Assembly: GCF_046630445.1 (NCBI RefSeq)
Contig: NC_092342.1
Coordinates: 78,294,001-78,358,000 of the forward strand
Source of the DNA: Rutidosis leptorrhynchoides
Lineage: Eukaryota; Streptophyta; Magnoliopsida; Asterales; Asteraceae
Length of the DNA: 64,000 bases
Direction of reading: 5' to 3'
The notes beneath the pieces were generated by a model. That model saw only the letters and a program-made list of their open reading frames with translations, had not been told where the DNA came from and did not search any database. Numbering within the stretch: position 1 is the stretch's first letter; every line of letters begins with the position of its first letter. This document shows positions 1 through 13,026 of this stretch, in pieces. Made by a program: the position numbers and the translations under genes.

Positions 1-1030
1 TCAAGAATCGTTATCCATTACCTCGGATTGACGATTTGTTTGACCAACTCTAAGGTGCGACGTATTTCTCAAAAATTGACTTACGGTCCGACTATCACCA
101 AATGCGGGTCCGTGAGGAAGATATTGAGAAGACGGCTTTTCGAACTTGTTACGGGCATTTTCAATTTGTAGTTATGCCTTTCAGTCTTACGAATGCACCG
201 GCGGCATTTATGGATCTTATGAATCGAGTGTGCCAACCTATGTTGGACAAGTCGGTAATTGTGTTCATTGACGATATTCTTGTCTACTCAAAAGGTATGC
301 AAGAACATGAACGTCATTTGTGTGAAGTATTAAAAACATTGCGGAAGGAGAAATTGTATGCTAAATTCTCAAAGTGCGAATTTTGGCTAAGGGAAGTGCA
401 ATTCCTTGGCCACATTGTGAATAAAGAAGGCATTCAAGTGGATTCGGCAAAGATAGAGACAGTGAAGAGTTGGGAACAACCGACTACACCTACGGAAGTC
501 CGAAGTTTTCTTGGATTGGCCGGTTATTATCGTTGGTTTATCCAAGACTTTTCTAAAATTGCTTCACCATTGACAAAGTTGACGAGGAAGTACGTAAAAT
601 TTAATTGGGAGAACGAGCAAGAAATTGCTTTTCAATTGTTAAAAGAAAAATTGTGTCAAGCTCCGGTCTTGGTGTTACCGGAAGGTGTAGAAGATTTGAC
701 GGTGTATTGTGATGCATCATTAAATCGCCTATGCCTCTTGACAATTAAAGGAACATGAAAAGAGATACCCGACTCATGATCTTGAATTAGCGGTGGTGGT
801 TCATGCCTTGAAAATTTGGCGCCACTACTTGTACGGTGTCAAGTGCACGATTTATTCGGATCACAAGAGTTTGAAACATTTTTTTGATCAAAGGGATTTG
901 AATTATCGTCAACGTAGATGGATGGATGTGGTAAAGGATTATGATTGTGAGATACTTTACCATCCGGGTAAGGCGAATGTGGTCGCGGACGCGTTGAGTC
1001 GAAAGAGTCAACATCCGGCGATACGAGTAG
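1..1030 (+). pseudogene. Element C pol fragment: reverse transcriptase and RNase H (Ty3/gypsy, chromovirus-like)
   Basis: Seen: translation in the frame of positions 51 and 102 gives a gypsy reverse transcriptase, with [12 protein letters not shown], the catalytic [10 protein letters not shown] and the thumb/connection motif FLGLAGYYR, followed by the RNase H start YCDAS near 715. It is broken: a stop (TAA) at 51-53, then a deletion of roughly 35 bp just after YCDAS that shifts the frame, and a TGA in the shifted frame. RNase H resumes at about 793 ([15 protein letters not shown]) and is cut at 1030 by element A. The frame continues at 13027 into integrase. The 5' part of C (gag, protease, 5' LTR) lies left of the window. 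Dead by inspection. Confidence 0.93.
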
Positions 1031-4000
1031 TGTGATGCCCCGTACAAAACCATCGTGTACGAATCATCAACAACAGGATCATTACAAGGTTAAGTACTAT
1101 ATGCTGTAATAAAAGAAGTTGCATTCACGATAAAAAGATGACATCATAACCGATGTCAATTGTTTTACACCAATAGTATGCTTCTACGAATAGCAAGCAT
1201 GAATAAATGTATGTGACCCTTAGGTCGTTACAAAACATAGTTTCAAATGTATTAAAGTTTGAATGCAAGATAAACAGTTCATGCGGTGATAACACTAGAG
1301 CAGCGGGTGTCTACGGCAAGACTAGTACACAGCGGAAGCAACATTAAGCACCTGAGAAAAACATGCTTAAAAACGTCAACACAAAGGTTGGTGAGCTATA
1401 GTTTAAGTATAACAGTATGTAAGGTAGGCCACGATATTTCAGTGCTACAAAGAGCGTTTCAAAACAGTATGATAAAGTATATGTTAACCGTGGGCACTTG
1501 GTAACTAACTTAACGTTTATAGCCCCTGAAAGTACACTTGGAAAGTGCGTATGTCTACAAAGTATTAAACACTCGTTAAATGCTAGCGCGACTAGCCCGA
1601 GTGGGGATGTCAAACCCTATGGATCCATATCTAAGATTCGCGTTCATGGTTCAAAAACCAATGATTAAACGTTACCGAGCTAAAGGGAATGTTTATGCCG
1701 TTGTATAACCCACACATATATAAGTTTAAGTACTCGTGCCTAGTATGTAAAACATAAAATCTGCATGTATTCTTAGTTCCCAAAATAAGTTAAAGTAAAA
1801 AGGGAATGCTATAACTCACAATGATAAAGTAGCTGTAAAGTATGACTCGGAAAGTAAGCAAGTAATGAAGGTTGTCCAAACGGGTCCTCAACCTAAGTCA
1901 AATAGTACTAAGTCATTAAATCATCCAAATAGGTTTAAAAGTATGTAAATAAGGTCTTAAAGGTCATCATCATTCATCATTAAACAAAAGGTGTAAAGTA
2001 AGTTTCGTTCATGAAAGTAGTTTAAAACAAAGGCTGAATTCGATCAGTCACCACGGCCTCTACCCTTACTGAATTAAGGTGAGAACAGTGGCCATGGCTC
2101 CGTATATGAGTCCTTTAAGTGTGATAAAATTTACAGAATCAAACTCGTCTTCGTTTGACCGTGGCTACGGTCTAAGTGCGAGTAGGTCAGAAATTTCTGC
2201 ACAACGTTAAAAGGACATAGTGACGATCGGAGGGCCATAAATCCTAAACCGTAACTCGGATTAAGACGAGTCCTATATGAAAAATTATCTACTCGAAAAG
2301 ATCTATCTGAAAATCAAGGTTATAGTAGCCCAGGTGTACTGGTATTTTACAGAAACCAGAAAAAGTAGGCAGAAGACAAAAAACAGAAAAATAGGTCTTG
2401 GTGCTCGATGCTTATCACGGTTCTCATCCTTGATGCATATAGCTTCAAGTGTACAACTCGTTGATGTGTTTGCATCATTTTCACTAAGGTTTGACCATCA
2501 TAACCCAAGTGTAAGTCTAAGACATGAAGCACAACTCACTTAAGTGTTGCAAGTGTTTTGATGAACCAAAGTTACATCAAAGTCTTAGATTTAACACATT
2601 CATGAACTATAAAAGTAATATTAACCAAGTTTTGAATATTAGGACACAAGTGTAAGTCTAAGACATGTAGCACAACTCACTTAAGAGTTGTATGAAGTTT
2701 GATGAACCAAAGTTACATCAAAGTCTTAGATCTAACACATACATGTACTTTAAAACTAATAATAAGTTACAAACTTGAAAGTAAACTTATGAAATCAAGA
2801 TCTTGAGTTGTAGAACATAGTTCTTAGTTTGATCTTGAAGATCCAAGACTCAAAATCTAGATCTAACATAAGTGTACAAAGTTATAATTAAAGAAACTTA
2901 CTTACATGTTCTTGAACTTTTAAAGTTAATTTTAGTTCAAGATTAATGAGATCAAAGTTAACTAGTAACATTTGACTAATAACAACCAACAAACATGAAA
3001 TTAAAGTGCATAAAATGAAGACATAAACTAAGTAAACAAGTAACTAGTTCATTGTTGTTCATACTTTAAAGATTCAAACCAAAGTTTGATCTTTAAGAAA
3101 GTAAACTTTAAAGTTTACTAACATGAATTACAAGTATGAGTTTTACAACCATGAACTTACAAACTTTAAAACAACATATGTAGAACATAAACTAGTAAGT
3201 TTAGTTCTTGAGTGTTCTTGAAATTACAAGATAAAAGAAGAATGAAACTAGTAAGTTGGATTCTTGAAACTAGTAAGTAAATAATAAATAACAACTTGTA
3301 AGTAAGTAATAACAACAATAAATAACAAAACAATAATCAAAGAACAAGTGATGATGATGATTATGTATGTATGTAATTCGGTTTTACAAAGAAAAAGAAA
3401 GGAAGAAAAAGCTTAAAGTTTACTTACAAGAACTAGAGAAAAGAGAGAAAGTGTGAGAGAAAAATGAAATGCAAGTTTGAAGTGTGAGTTGAAATGAGAG
3501 AATGCAAGATAAGGTAATACAAAAAGTGAAACAAAAACTCCCCCATGTGTTAAGTTGGCCGACGGTTGGGAAGAGGAAAGGGAGGAGGAGAAGAACCACT
3601 AGTCTCTTGCATGGTAAAGTCTTTAAAGTTGGTTAATAAAGGTGATTTCATGGGAATGGTGTGTACCTAGATTCCAATGTGACTTAAACTAACTAGTTAC
3701 ACTTAAATGGGTTACTTACATGTAATTATGGGCTAATAAGTCCACTAAAGAAGTAGGGTGGGCTCTTTAAGTCCATGTACAAAAATAAAGCCCAAGTTCC
3801 AAGTATTAACAAGTTAATCCAACTAAAGCCCAAGTAATTAACCAATAACCTTAGTTAATTAAAATGATTAATAAAATCAATCATGAATGTAAATAATATT
3901 TGAAAATATTATTCGTGTAAGTTTCGTGTGTCACAGAGACGTTTCGGGCATTCAAAAGTCAAGTATGGTTAATCATGGCAACCAGTAAATGTAATTACAT

Positions 4001-4073
4001 ACATTCAATAAATCACAGGTATTAATAATAATAATTATTAATAAATAAACTTTGAAAAATCCAGGGTCTTACA
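1031..4073 (-). repeat. 3' LTR of element A
   Basis: Direct repeat of 10107-13021. On the plus strand it starts TGTGATGCCCCG and ends GGGTCTTACA, so in element sense it has canonical TG...CA ends. It is complete (3043 bp) and keeps segments that the right LTR has lost near 1128-1175 and 2055-2175. Short ORFs in it (for example 1286-1504) recur in the other LTR copy and are not genes. Confidence 0.93.
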
Positions 4074-4083
4074 TTACCCACCT
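4074..4083 (-). other. Polypurine tract of element A
   Basis: Read on the minus strand, AGGTGGGTAA abuts the TGTAA start of the 3' LTR. This is the expected position and composition for the plus-strand DNA primer. The same string occurs at the matching place in element B. Confidence 0.75.
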
Positions 4084-4109
4084 GTTAAAGAAAATTTCGT
4101 CCCGAAATT

Positions 4110-7100
4110 TTAAGCTGAGGTAGATGGAGGAGTCAGGAAAAGGTGAGGATACTTCTGCATCATTTGATCCTCTCGCTCCCAAGTAAACTCAGGTCCCCGT
4201 TTGGCATTCCATCGTACTCGTACAATCAGAATCTTGTTGCGTTTCAAAGTTTTGATCTCACGATCCATAATCTCAACAGGCTCTTCAACGAAGTGGAGTT
4301 TGTCGTCAATTGTAAGTTCCTCAAGTGGTATGATAAGTTCAGGTGCAGCAAGACACTTCATCAAGTTTGACACATGGAAGGTAGGATGAACTGAGCTCAA
4401 TTGTGCTGGTAGATCCAAACGGTAAGCAACGGGTCCAACACGTTCCAAAATTTCGAAAGGACCAATGTATCGCGGGTTTAACTTTCCGCGTTTTCCAAAA
4501 CGAATCACACCTTTCCAAGGTGCAACCTTCAACATTACCCGGTCACCAACGTTGAATTCAAAGTCTTTACGTTTAAGATCGGCATAACTCTTTTGGCGAT
4601 CACGGGCAGTCTTAAGTCTAGCTTGAATCTGAGCAATCTTCTCCGTTGTTTCGTGGACTACCTCGGGTCCGGTGATTTGATTTTCGCCTACTTCGGCCCA
4701 ACAAATAGGAGATCGGCACTTGCGGCCATACAATGCTTCAAATGGTGCGGCATTAATGCTCGAGTGATAACTGTTGTTGTACGAGAATTCGGCGAGTGGC
4801 AAATGTCTTTCCCAAGCCTTCCCAAAATCAATGACACATGCACGCAACATGTCTTCCAAGGTCTGAATCGTTCATTCACTTTGTCCGTCAGTCTGAGGGT
4901 GATAAGCAGTAATCATGTCGAGACGAGTTCCCATGGCTTCTTGCAAAGAACGCCAAAATCTAGAAGCAAAACGGGGATCGCGATCTGAGATGATCGATAA
5001 AGGTACACCAAGATGAGATACAACCTCCTTGATGTATAATTGAGCAAGTCTCTCCATCGTATCCGTTTCCTTCATCGCTAGGAAGTGTGCAGATTTAGTA
5101 AGGCAGTCAACAATAACCCAAATAATATCGTATCCGCCCACCGTCTTGGGTAGCTTGGTGATGAAATCCATTGTGATCCTTTCCCACTTTCATTATGGGA
5201 TTTTCGGTTGTTGAAGTAAACCAGAAGGTCTCTGATGCTTGGCTTTAACCTTCGAGCAAGTCAAACACTTACCAACATAAGTCGCAACGTCCTTCTTAAG
5301 ATTCGGCCACCAATACTGTTCTTTAAGGTCGTGGTACATCTTGCCCGCTCCAGGGTGAATCGAATATCTCGATTTGTGTGCTTCATCAAGTATAAGGTTC
5401 CGTAGATCTCCATAATAAGGTACCCAAATTCTTCCGGCATAACATCAGAGTCCAGACTCCCTAACCTCGAATCGAGAGACAAGTATGTTCAAATGTTCAT
5501 GAGATATATTTTCCTCCTTGAGAGCCTCATCTTGGGCTACTCTGATCTGGCTGTTGAGGTTCGAATGAATGGTGATGTTCAGAGCCCTAACACGAAGAGG
5601 TGCCATCCTCTCCTTGCTCAAAGTGTCAGCTACAACATTGGCCTTGCCAGGATGATAACGGAGTTCACAATCGTAGTCGTTGAGCGTCTCGATCCATCGA
5701 CGCTGTCTCATATTCAGTTGCTTCTGATCGAAGATGTGTTGGAGGCTTTTATGGTCGGTGAAGATAGTGCTCTTAGTTCCATACTAATAGTGTCTCCACA
5801 ATTTGAGCGCAAAGACAACGGCTCCAAGTTCAAGATCGTGAGTAGTGTAGTTCCGCTCGTGAATCTTCAATTGGCGGGAGGCATAGGCAATAAATTTTGA
5901 TCGTTGCATCAGTACACAACCAAAACCACTCTTCGATGCATCACAATAAACAACAAAGTCGTCACTGCCCTCAGGAAGTGATAGGATAGGTGCGGTGGTT
6001 AACTTCTTCTTCAAAGTTTGAAATGCTGATTCGTGTACGGGTTCCCAAATGAACTTCTTACCCTTGTGAGTCAGCACGGTCAAAGGACGCGCAATCAGAG
6101 AAAATCCTTCAATGAACCTTCGGTAGTAACCGGCGAGACCTAGGAATTGATGAATATGGGTCGGAGTAGTGGGAGTCTCCCACTTGCTGATAGCTTCAAT
6201 CTTGGCGGGGTCAACTTTGATACCCTGGTCGCTCACAACATGACCCAGAAATTGTACTTCCTTCAACCAAAATTCACACTTAGAGAATTTGGCATAAAGT
6301 TGCTCTTGTCTCAAGAGTTCAAGTACTAATCAGAGATGTTGCTCATGCTCTTCTTTGCTCTTAGAGTAGATGAGGATATCATCTATGAAGACGATAACAA
6401 ACTTATCCAAGTATGGCTTGCAGACACGATTCATGAGGTCCATGAACACGGCAGGTGCATTGGTTAATCCGAATGGCATCATGAGAAACTCATAATGAAC
6501 ATAACGAGTTCTAAATGCAGTTTTATTACATCGCTTTCCTTCACCCTCAACTGGTGATAACCGGATCACAGATCGATCTTTGAGTAAACACTTGATCCTT
6601 GTAGTTGATCAAAAAGATCATCAATTCGTGGAAGAGGATACCGATTCTTGATAGTCAATTTGTTGAGCTCACAGTAGTCGATACACATACGGAAGGATCC
6701 ATCCTTCTTCTTCACAAACAGAACAGGTGTGCCCCAAGGCGAGAAGCTTGGTTGGATAAATCCTCGATCAAGTAGTTCTTGTAGTTGGCTTTGTAATTCT
6801 TGCATCTCGGAAGGTGCGAGTCTATAAGGTGCGCGAGCTACAGGTGCTACTCCTGGCACTAAATCAATCTAAAACTCTACTGCTCTCGGCGGCGGTAATC
6901 CAGGCAATTCTTCAGGGAAGACATCGAAAAATTCGTTCAAGATTCGAACGTCGTTCACGCTCTTTGCCTCAGTTTCTACCGTTTTCACATGCTCTAGGAC
7001 AGCAAGACGTCCCTTCTTCATAATCTTTTGCGCTTTCACGCAACTAATGAGGTTCAACTTCGAGGTACATCTCTCTCCGTAGATAACCAGTGGCTCACCG

Positions 7101-8575
7101 TCTCCTTGTGGTATACGAAGAGCTTTATCTCCATAAATAATATCGGCTCTTATCTTGCTCAACCAATCCATACCGACGATCACGTCAAAACTTCCCAGTT
7201 TGATAGGTATCAAATCAATTTCGAAATCTGCACCAGCTATGTTGATAATAGCTCCTCGACTGATATGGTCAACTTTCTCAAGTTTTCCGTTGGCGACCTC
7301 GACAAGCATACTTTCTTTTAACGGGACTAATGACCAATTAATCTTATCGCAAAAATATCTACATACATAACTTCTATCCGCACAAGTATCAAACAAGACA
7401 GAAGCTAAAAGATTGTTGATTTTGAATATACCTGTCACCAAGTCGGGGTTTTTGCGTGCGTCCCTTGCATTAACATTGAAAGCTCTAGCGCGCGGTGGTC
7501 CGCCATCTTTTCACTTATTTGGACACACATTTCTGAAATGGCCCGTCTGCCCGCATTCGTAACACTTCTTCGGCCCGTTGGTGTTCGGCTTCCCATTCAA
7601 AGTGGTGACCTTGCAGTCTTTTCCAACATGCCCAGTCCGTTAGCACTTCTCACAAACAACATTGCAATACCCAGTATGATGCTTGTAGCACCGCTTGCAT
7701 TGTGGTAAGGTTCCTTTGTAGTTCGGGTTGGAGTTGGTGTTATTGTTGGGGTTGGGGTTTCCACCGTTGTTGTTTCCTCTGAAACTCTCATGTCGTTTCG
7801 CCGGGTTCTGTTCATAGTTTCTTCCCCTATTGTTGTTGTTGTTGTGGTTATCCCATTTGCGCTTCTCACTAGTACCCGCTTCAGACTTAGTTTTCTCCGG
7901 TTCATCGATGGTTATTTGATTCATTAAAGTATGCGCCATGCGCATCGCTTCTGGGACATTTGGTGGTTTGGACGAGGTGACGTTTAACTTAATGTTCTTA
8001 GGGAGTCCCCAGAAGTATCTCTCCATTCGCTTGAATTTCGGGGTGACCATAGTCGGACACATCAGGGCTAACTCCAAAAATCTCCTGTTGTAACCATCGA
8101 GGTCGTTCCCAATGGCCTTTAACTGCATGAACTCCATTTCCATCTTTTGTATCTCGGCTCTCGGACAATACTCCTCAATCATGGCACGCTTAAATTCTTC
8201 CCATGGCGTAGCATACGCCTCATCAATGCCTTGTGCCTGTGCCATTGTGTTCCACCACGTGAGCGCGCCGTCAGACAGCGTGCAAGAAGCAAATTTGGTT
8301 TTGTTGTCCTCCGAATAGTTGCTAACTCGGAATACTGATTCAAGTTTCTCGAACCATCTGGTGAGACCAACCGGTCCCTCAGTGCCGCTGAAGTTATGTG
8401 GTTTACAGCTCTGGAATTCCTTGTAAGTACAACCATTTCGAACGGGTTGAATAACCGGTGGTGGTGGCAGTGGCGGTGGAGCTTGGGGTTGCATTTCCAC
8501 AATGGCTGCGGCTACACGTTCTTGGATCATCTCTTCAATTTGAGCAGCAGTAGGTGTGGATCGACCGTTAGCCAT
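4110..8575 (-). pseudogene. Element A gag-pol, inactivated by stop codons
   Basis: Homologous along its whole length to the intact element B polyprotein. Order from 8575 downwards: gag with the motif [18 protein letters not shown], two zinc knuckles, aspartic protease, RT ([10 protein letters not shown]), RNase H, HHCC and DDE integrase, GPF motif, chromodomain. In-frame stops fall near 7640, 7510, 6870, 6566, 6330, 5784, 5445, 5200 (two adjacent) and 4870. There is one 1-nt deletion in an A-run near 6521-6526. Most stops look like C-to-T or G-to-A changes when compared with B. The protease triad DTG has become DTC. No piece could make an active enzyme alone. Confidence 0.93.
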
Positions 8576-8884
8576 GGTGTTCTAAACAAAAAAGTTGACT
8601 CAAGTCAAAATCCAGCATTCAATATATAATAATATTGTATATAACAACCAACATGTAAACAGCACAACACATGTTAATTAAGTACCGCAAGTTGATACAA
8701 GTACCGCAAAACACCATACAGTAACGTAAATAGAACACTTGTGCAAAAAGTAACATCACAAAGTTTCCATTCATTAATAATAAGTTTCATACATCATGAT
8801 AGATTCGTACAATACATAAGTGAAATATGAAACTACAACTAGATTACATCATGAAATCTAATACAAAAGGTCCTACGGTGAAGG

Positions 8885-9795
8885 TGGGTGTAGGATGTCT
8901 AAAACCTGAGCCAACTGCTCCTCGAGCTCAATAACCCGAGCTCGGAGGATTCCCACCTCCCTCCTCAGTTCCTCGTTAGAGGGAGATGCTGGGGCAGGCG
9001 GTGCAGGTGGTGCGGGTGGTGTGGGTGGTGCGGGGGTGCGGGTGGTGCAGATCGCACGAAACGGGGTGCAGATGTTTCGGCTCCAGAAATAGTCAGTACG
9101 TAACGGGGTGTCTTACGCACTTGTGGGTCGACAGGGTACGGCACAAGCCGCTTACGAGCAGTAACCCTACGACGTCGACCAAACGCGTCAGTGAAGGCTC
9201 GTCCTCCGTTGATCCTCGGAATGATGGTACCGTCGAAGCGATACCGCTTCTTCGGCGGGGTGGAGGGTGGCTGAATAGGTATATTAGCAGGGTCCTCATC
9301 ATCACTGGAGTCGTCTGAGGAGGTGTCGTCGGATGAAGCATCAGTGGATGACGGGTCGTCCAAATCATGTGGTGGCTGTACGGGTGACTGAACTGGTCGT
9401 CCTTGAGCGGCCATCATCTGTTGGTAACGAGCGGGTCCGATCAGAATGAGACGTCCATCAGGGGCGCGTCGGTACCAATGGCGATACCGGTTACAGAAAG
9501 GACCTTCCCCGAACTCCGCGGGAATCACAATCTCGCCAGAGCGGGGCTGTGATCCTGAAGGTCCGGGGGCAGATGGAGCTGGAATCTCCAAAGGGTCCTG
9601 GGCTCTGCTAGAAGTAACCACTAGGGCAGGCACCTGGCTGCTAGTCCCGGAAGATGAAGCGCCGGGGTCAGTCGTGGGTAGCGTGATCGGTGTGTCGGCA
9701 GCAGCAGCAGGTGGGGTGGCTGACGAGTCTAAACTGCCCAAAACGATAGCAGGTGGAACATCTGACATCTGAACAAGGAAAAATAAATTTTCCAT
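8885..9795 (-). pseudogene. Element A extra ORF upstream of gag (frameshifted)
   Basis: Homolog of the element B extra ORF: same N-terminus (MENLFFLVQMSDVPP), the conserved core AEFGEGPF, an acidic Ser/Asp run (SSDDTSSDDSSDDEDP), then PPKKRYRF and an Arg-rich stretch. The open frame ends at 8965. The coiled-coil tail seen in B (NEELRRE..., ELEEQLA, LDILHPPSP) is still readable in another frame at about 8885-8980. The break is a 1-nt loss in the Pro/Ala-coding repeat near 9029-9037. The function is not known. What remains suggests the protein was under constraint before this copy decayed. Confidence 0.8.
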
Positions 9796-10087
9796 GTCAG
9801 TAAGTCATAAAGCAAGCACGTATTAGGCCAACAGTTTAAATCATGTATAACAATAAGTAGCATGGCAATAATAAAGAATCGTACAGAAGTAGCATGCAAT
9901 CGAAAGCAAGTAATATCATACAGTAGTGAAATCATGTGGTAGCATACGGCATATAGCAGTAAAAGTAAGCAGCAGCATGCAGTAAGTTCAGCGAAAACAA
10001 GTAAACTAGCAAGTTGTAGATTAGTCCTATTAGTGAATCCTACTCGAGTCGGTCTTAGACTCACTAATGCAACCTAATTCCCTACAA

Positions 10088-10104
10088 CCAATGCTCTGAT
10101 ACCA
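10088..10104 (-). other. Primer-binding site of element A (tRNA-iMet)
   Basis: Minus strand reads TGGTATCAGAGCATTGG, complementary to the 3' end of plant initiator tRNA-Met. It lies 2 nt inside the 5' LTR, which fixes the element's orientation as minus. Confidence 0.92.
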
Positions 10105-10106
10105 AA

Positions 10107-13021
10107 TGTGATTCCCCGTACAAAACCATCGTGTACGAATCATCAACAACAGGATCATTACAAGGTTAAGTACTATATGCTGTAATAAAAGAAGTTGCAT
10201 TCAACAGTATGCTTCTACGAATAGCAAGCATGAATAAATGTATGTGACCCTTAGGTCGTTACAAAACATAGTTTCAAATGTATTAAAGTTTGAATGCAAG
10301 ATAAACAGTTCATGCGGTGATAACACTAGAGCAGCGGGTGTCTATGGCAAGACTAGTACACAGCGGAATCAACCTTAAGCACCTGAGAAAAACATGCTTA
10401 AAAACGTCAACACAAAGGTTGGTGAGCTATAGTTTAAGTATAACAGTATGTAAGGTAGGCCACAAGATTTCAGTGCTACAAAGAGCGTTTCAAAACAGTA
10501 TGATAAAGTATATGTTAACCGTGGGCACTTGGTAACTAACTTAACGTTTATACCCCCTGAAAGTACACTTGGCAAGTGCGTATGTTTATGAAGTATTAAA
10601 CACTCGTTAAATGCTAGCGCTACTAGCCCGAGTGTGGATGTCAAATCCTATGGATCCATATCTAAAATTCGCGTTCACCGGTTCAAAAACCAATGACTAA
10701 ACGTTACCGAGCTAAAGGGAATGTTTCTGCCGTTGTATAACCCACACATATATAAAGTTTAAGTACTCGTGCCTAGTATGTAAAACATAAAATCCACATG
10801 TATTCTCAGTTCCCAAAATAAGTTAAAGTAAAAAAGGGAATGCTATAACTCACAATGATAATGTAGCGGTAAAGTATGACTCGGAAAGTAAGCAAGTAAT
10901 GAAGATTGTCCAAACGGGTCCTCAACCTAAGTCAAATAGTACTAAGTCAGTAAATCATCCGAATAGGTTTAAAAGTATGTAAATAAGGTCTTAAAGGTCA
11001 TCATCATTCATCATTAAACAAAAGGTGTAAAGTAAGTTTCGTTCATGAAAGTAGTTTAAAACAAAGGCTGATTTCGATCAGTCACCACAGTTTAAAACAA
11101 AGGCTGTTTAAGTGCGAGTAGGTCAGAAATTTCTGCACAACGTTAAAAGGACATAGTGACGATCGGAGGGCCATAAATCCTAAACCGTAACTCGGATTAT
11201 GACGAGTCCTATGAAAAATTATCTACTCGAAAAGATCTATCTGAAAATCAAGGTTACAGTAGCCCAGGTGTACTGGTCTTTTACAGAAACCAGAAAACAG
11301 TAGGCAGAAGACAGAAAACAGAAAAATAGTGGGTTCTGGTTGTCTTGGTGCTCGATGCTTATCACGGTTCTCATCCTTGATGCATATAGCTTCAAGTGTA
11401 CAACTCGTTGATGTGTTTGCATCATTTTCACTAAGGTTTGACCATCATAACCCAAGTGTAAGTCTAAGACATGAAGCACAACTCACTTAAGTGTTGCAAG
11501 TGTTTTGATGAACCAAAGTTACATCAAAGTCTTAGATTTAACACATTCATGAACTATAAAAGTAATATTAACCAAGTTTTGACTATTAGGACACAAGTGT
11601 AAGTCTAAGACATGTGGCACAACTCACTTAAGAGTTGTATGAAGTTTGATGAACCAAAGTTACATCAAAGTCTTAGATCTAACACATACATGAACTTTAA
11701 AACTAATAATAAGTTACAAACTTGAAAGTAAACTTATGAAATCAAGATCTTGAGTTGTAGAACATAGTTCTTAGTTTGATCTTGAAGATCCAAGACTCAA
11801 AATCTAGATCTAACATAAGTGTACAAAGTTATAATTAAAGAAACTTACTTACATGTTCTTGAACTTTTAAAGTTAATTTTAGTTCAAGATTAATGAGATC
11901 AAAGTTAACTAGTAACATTTGACCAATAACAACCAACAAACATGAAATTAAAGTGCATAAAATGAAGACATAAACTAAGTAAACAAATAACTAGTTCATT
12001 GTTGTTCATACTTTAAAGATTCAAACCAAAGTTTGATCTTTAAGAAAGTAAACTTTAAAGTTTACTAACATGAATTACAAGTATGAGTGTTACAACCATG
12101 AACTTACAAACTTTAAAACAACATATGTAGAACATAAACTAGTAAATTTAGTTCTTGAGTGTTCTTGAAATTACAAGATAAAAGAAGAATGAAACTAGTA
12201 AGTTGGATTCTTGAAACTAGTAAGTAAATAATAAATAACAACTTGTAAGTAAGTAATAACAACAATAAATAACAAAACAATAATCAAAGAAGAAGTGATG
12301 ATGATGATTATGTATGTACGTAATTCGGTTTTACAAAGAAAAAGAAAGGAAGAAAAAGCTTAAAGTTTACTTACAAGAACTAGAGAAAAGAGAGAAAGTG
12401 TGAGAGAAAAATGAAATGCAAGTTTGAAGTATGAGTTGAAATGAGAGAATGCAAGATAAGGTAATACAAAAAGTGAAACAAAAACTCCCCCATGTGTTAA
12501 GTTGGCCGACGGTTGGGAAGAGGAAAGGGAGGAGGAGGAGAACCACTAGTCTCTTGCATGGTAAAGTCTTTAAAGTTGGTTAATAAGGGTGATTTCATGG
12601 GAATGGTGTGTAACTAGATTCCAATGTGACTTAAACTAACTAGTTACACTTAAATGGGTTACTTACATGTAAGTATGGGCTAATAAGTCCACTAAAGAAG
12701 TAGGGTGGGCTCTTTAAGTCCATGTACAAAAATAAAGCCCAAGTTCCAAGTATTAACAAGTTAATTCAACTAAAGCCCAAGTAATTAACCAATAACCTTA
12801 GGTAATTAAAATGATTAATAAAATCAATCATGAATGTAAATAATATTTGAAAATATTATTCGTGTAAGTTTCGTGTGTCACAGAGACGTTTCGGGCATTC
12901 AAAAGTCAAGTATGGTTAATCATGGCAACCAGTAAATGTAATAACATACATTCAATAAATCACAAGTATTAATAATAATAATTATTAATAAATAAACGTT
13001 GGAAAATCCAGGGTCGTTACA
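10107..13021 (-). repeat. 5' LTR of element A
   Basis: Starts (plus strand) TGTGATTCCCCG next to the PBS and ends GGGTCGTTACA before the TSD. It is 2915 bp, shorter than its partner because of internal deletions near 10204 and 11095. In element sense it has a pyrimidine-rich stretch followed by a GTAAGT donor-like site (plus strand 12369-12374). Confidence 0.93.
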
Positions 13022-13026
13022 AGTAG

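Larger units (their letters stand above)
1031..13021 (-). mobile_element. Element A: full-length, decayed Tekay-like Ty3/gypsy retrotransposon
   Basis: Two direct LTRs (1031-4073 and 10107-13021) flank a minus-strand internal region with tRNA-Met PBS, extra ORF, gag-pol and polypurine tract. The 5 bp TSD AGTAG is perfect at 1026-1030 and 13022-13026, so the boundaries are firm. The insertion splits the C pol frame between RNase H and integrase. Coding capacity is lost through many stop codons and at least two frameshifts. Its gag-pol and LTRs are closely related to those of element B, so A is an older member of the same family. The LTR pair differs by scattered substitutions (about 2% by eye) plus a deletion of about 47 bp and a larger rearrangement near 11090-11110 in the right LTR. 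Confidence 0.95.

Noticed and set aside
1286-1613. ORFs on both strands within the A LTR, repeated at 10317-10644
   Set aside because: They lie in non-coding LTR and recur only because the LTR is duplicated. No domain.
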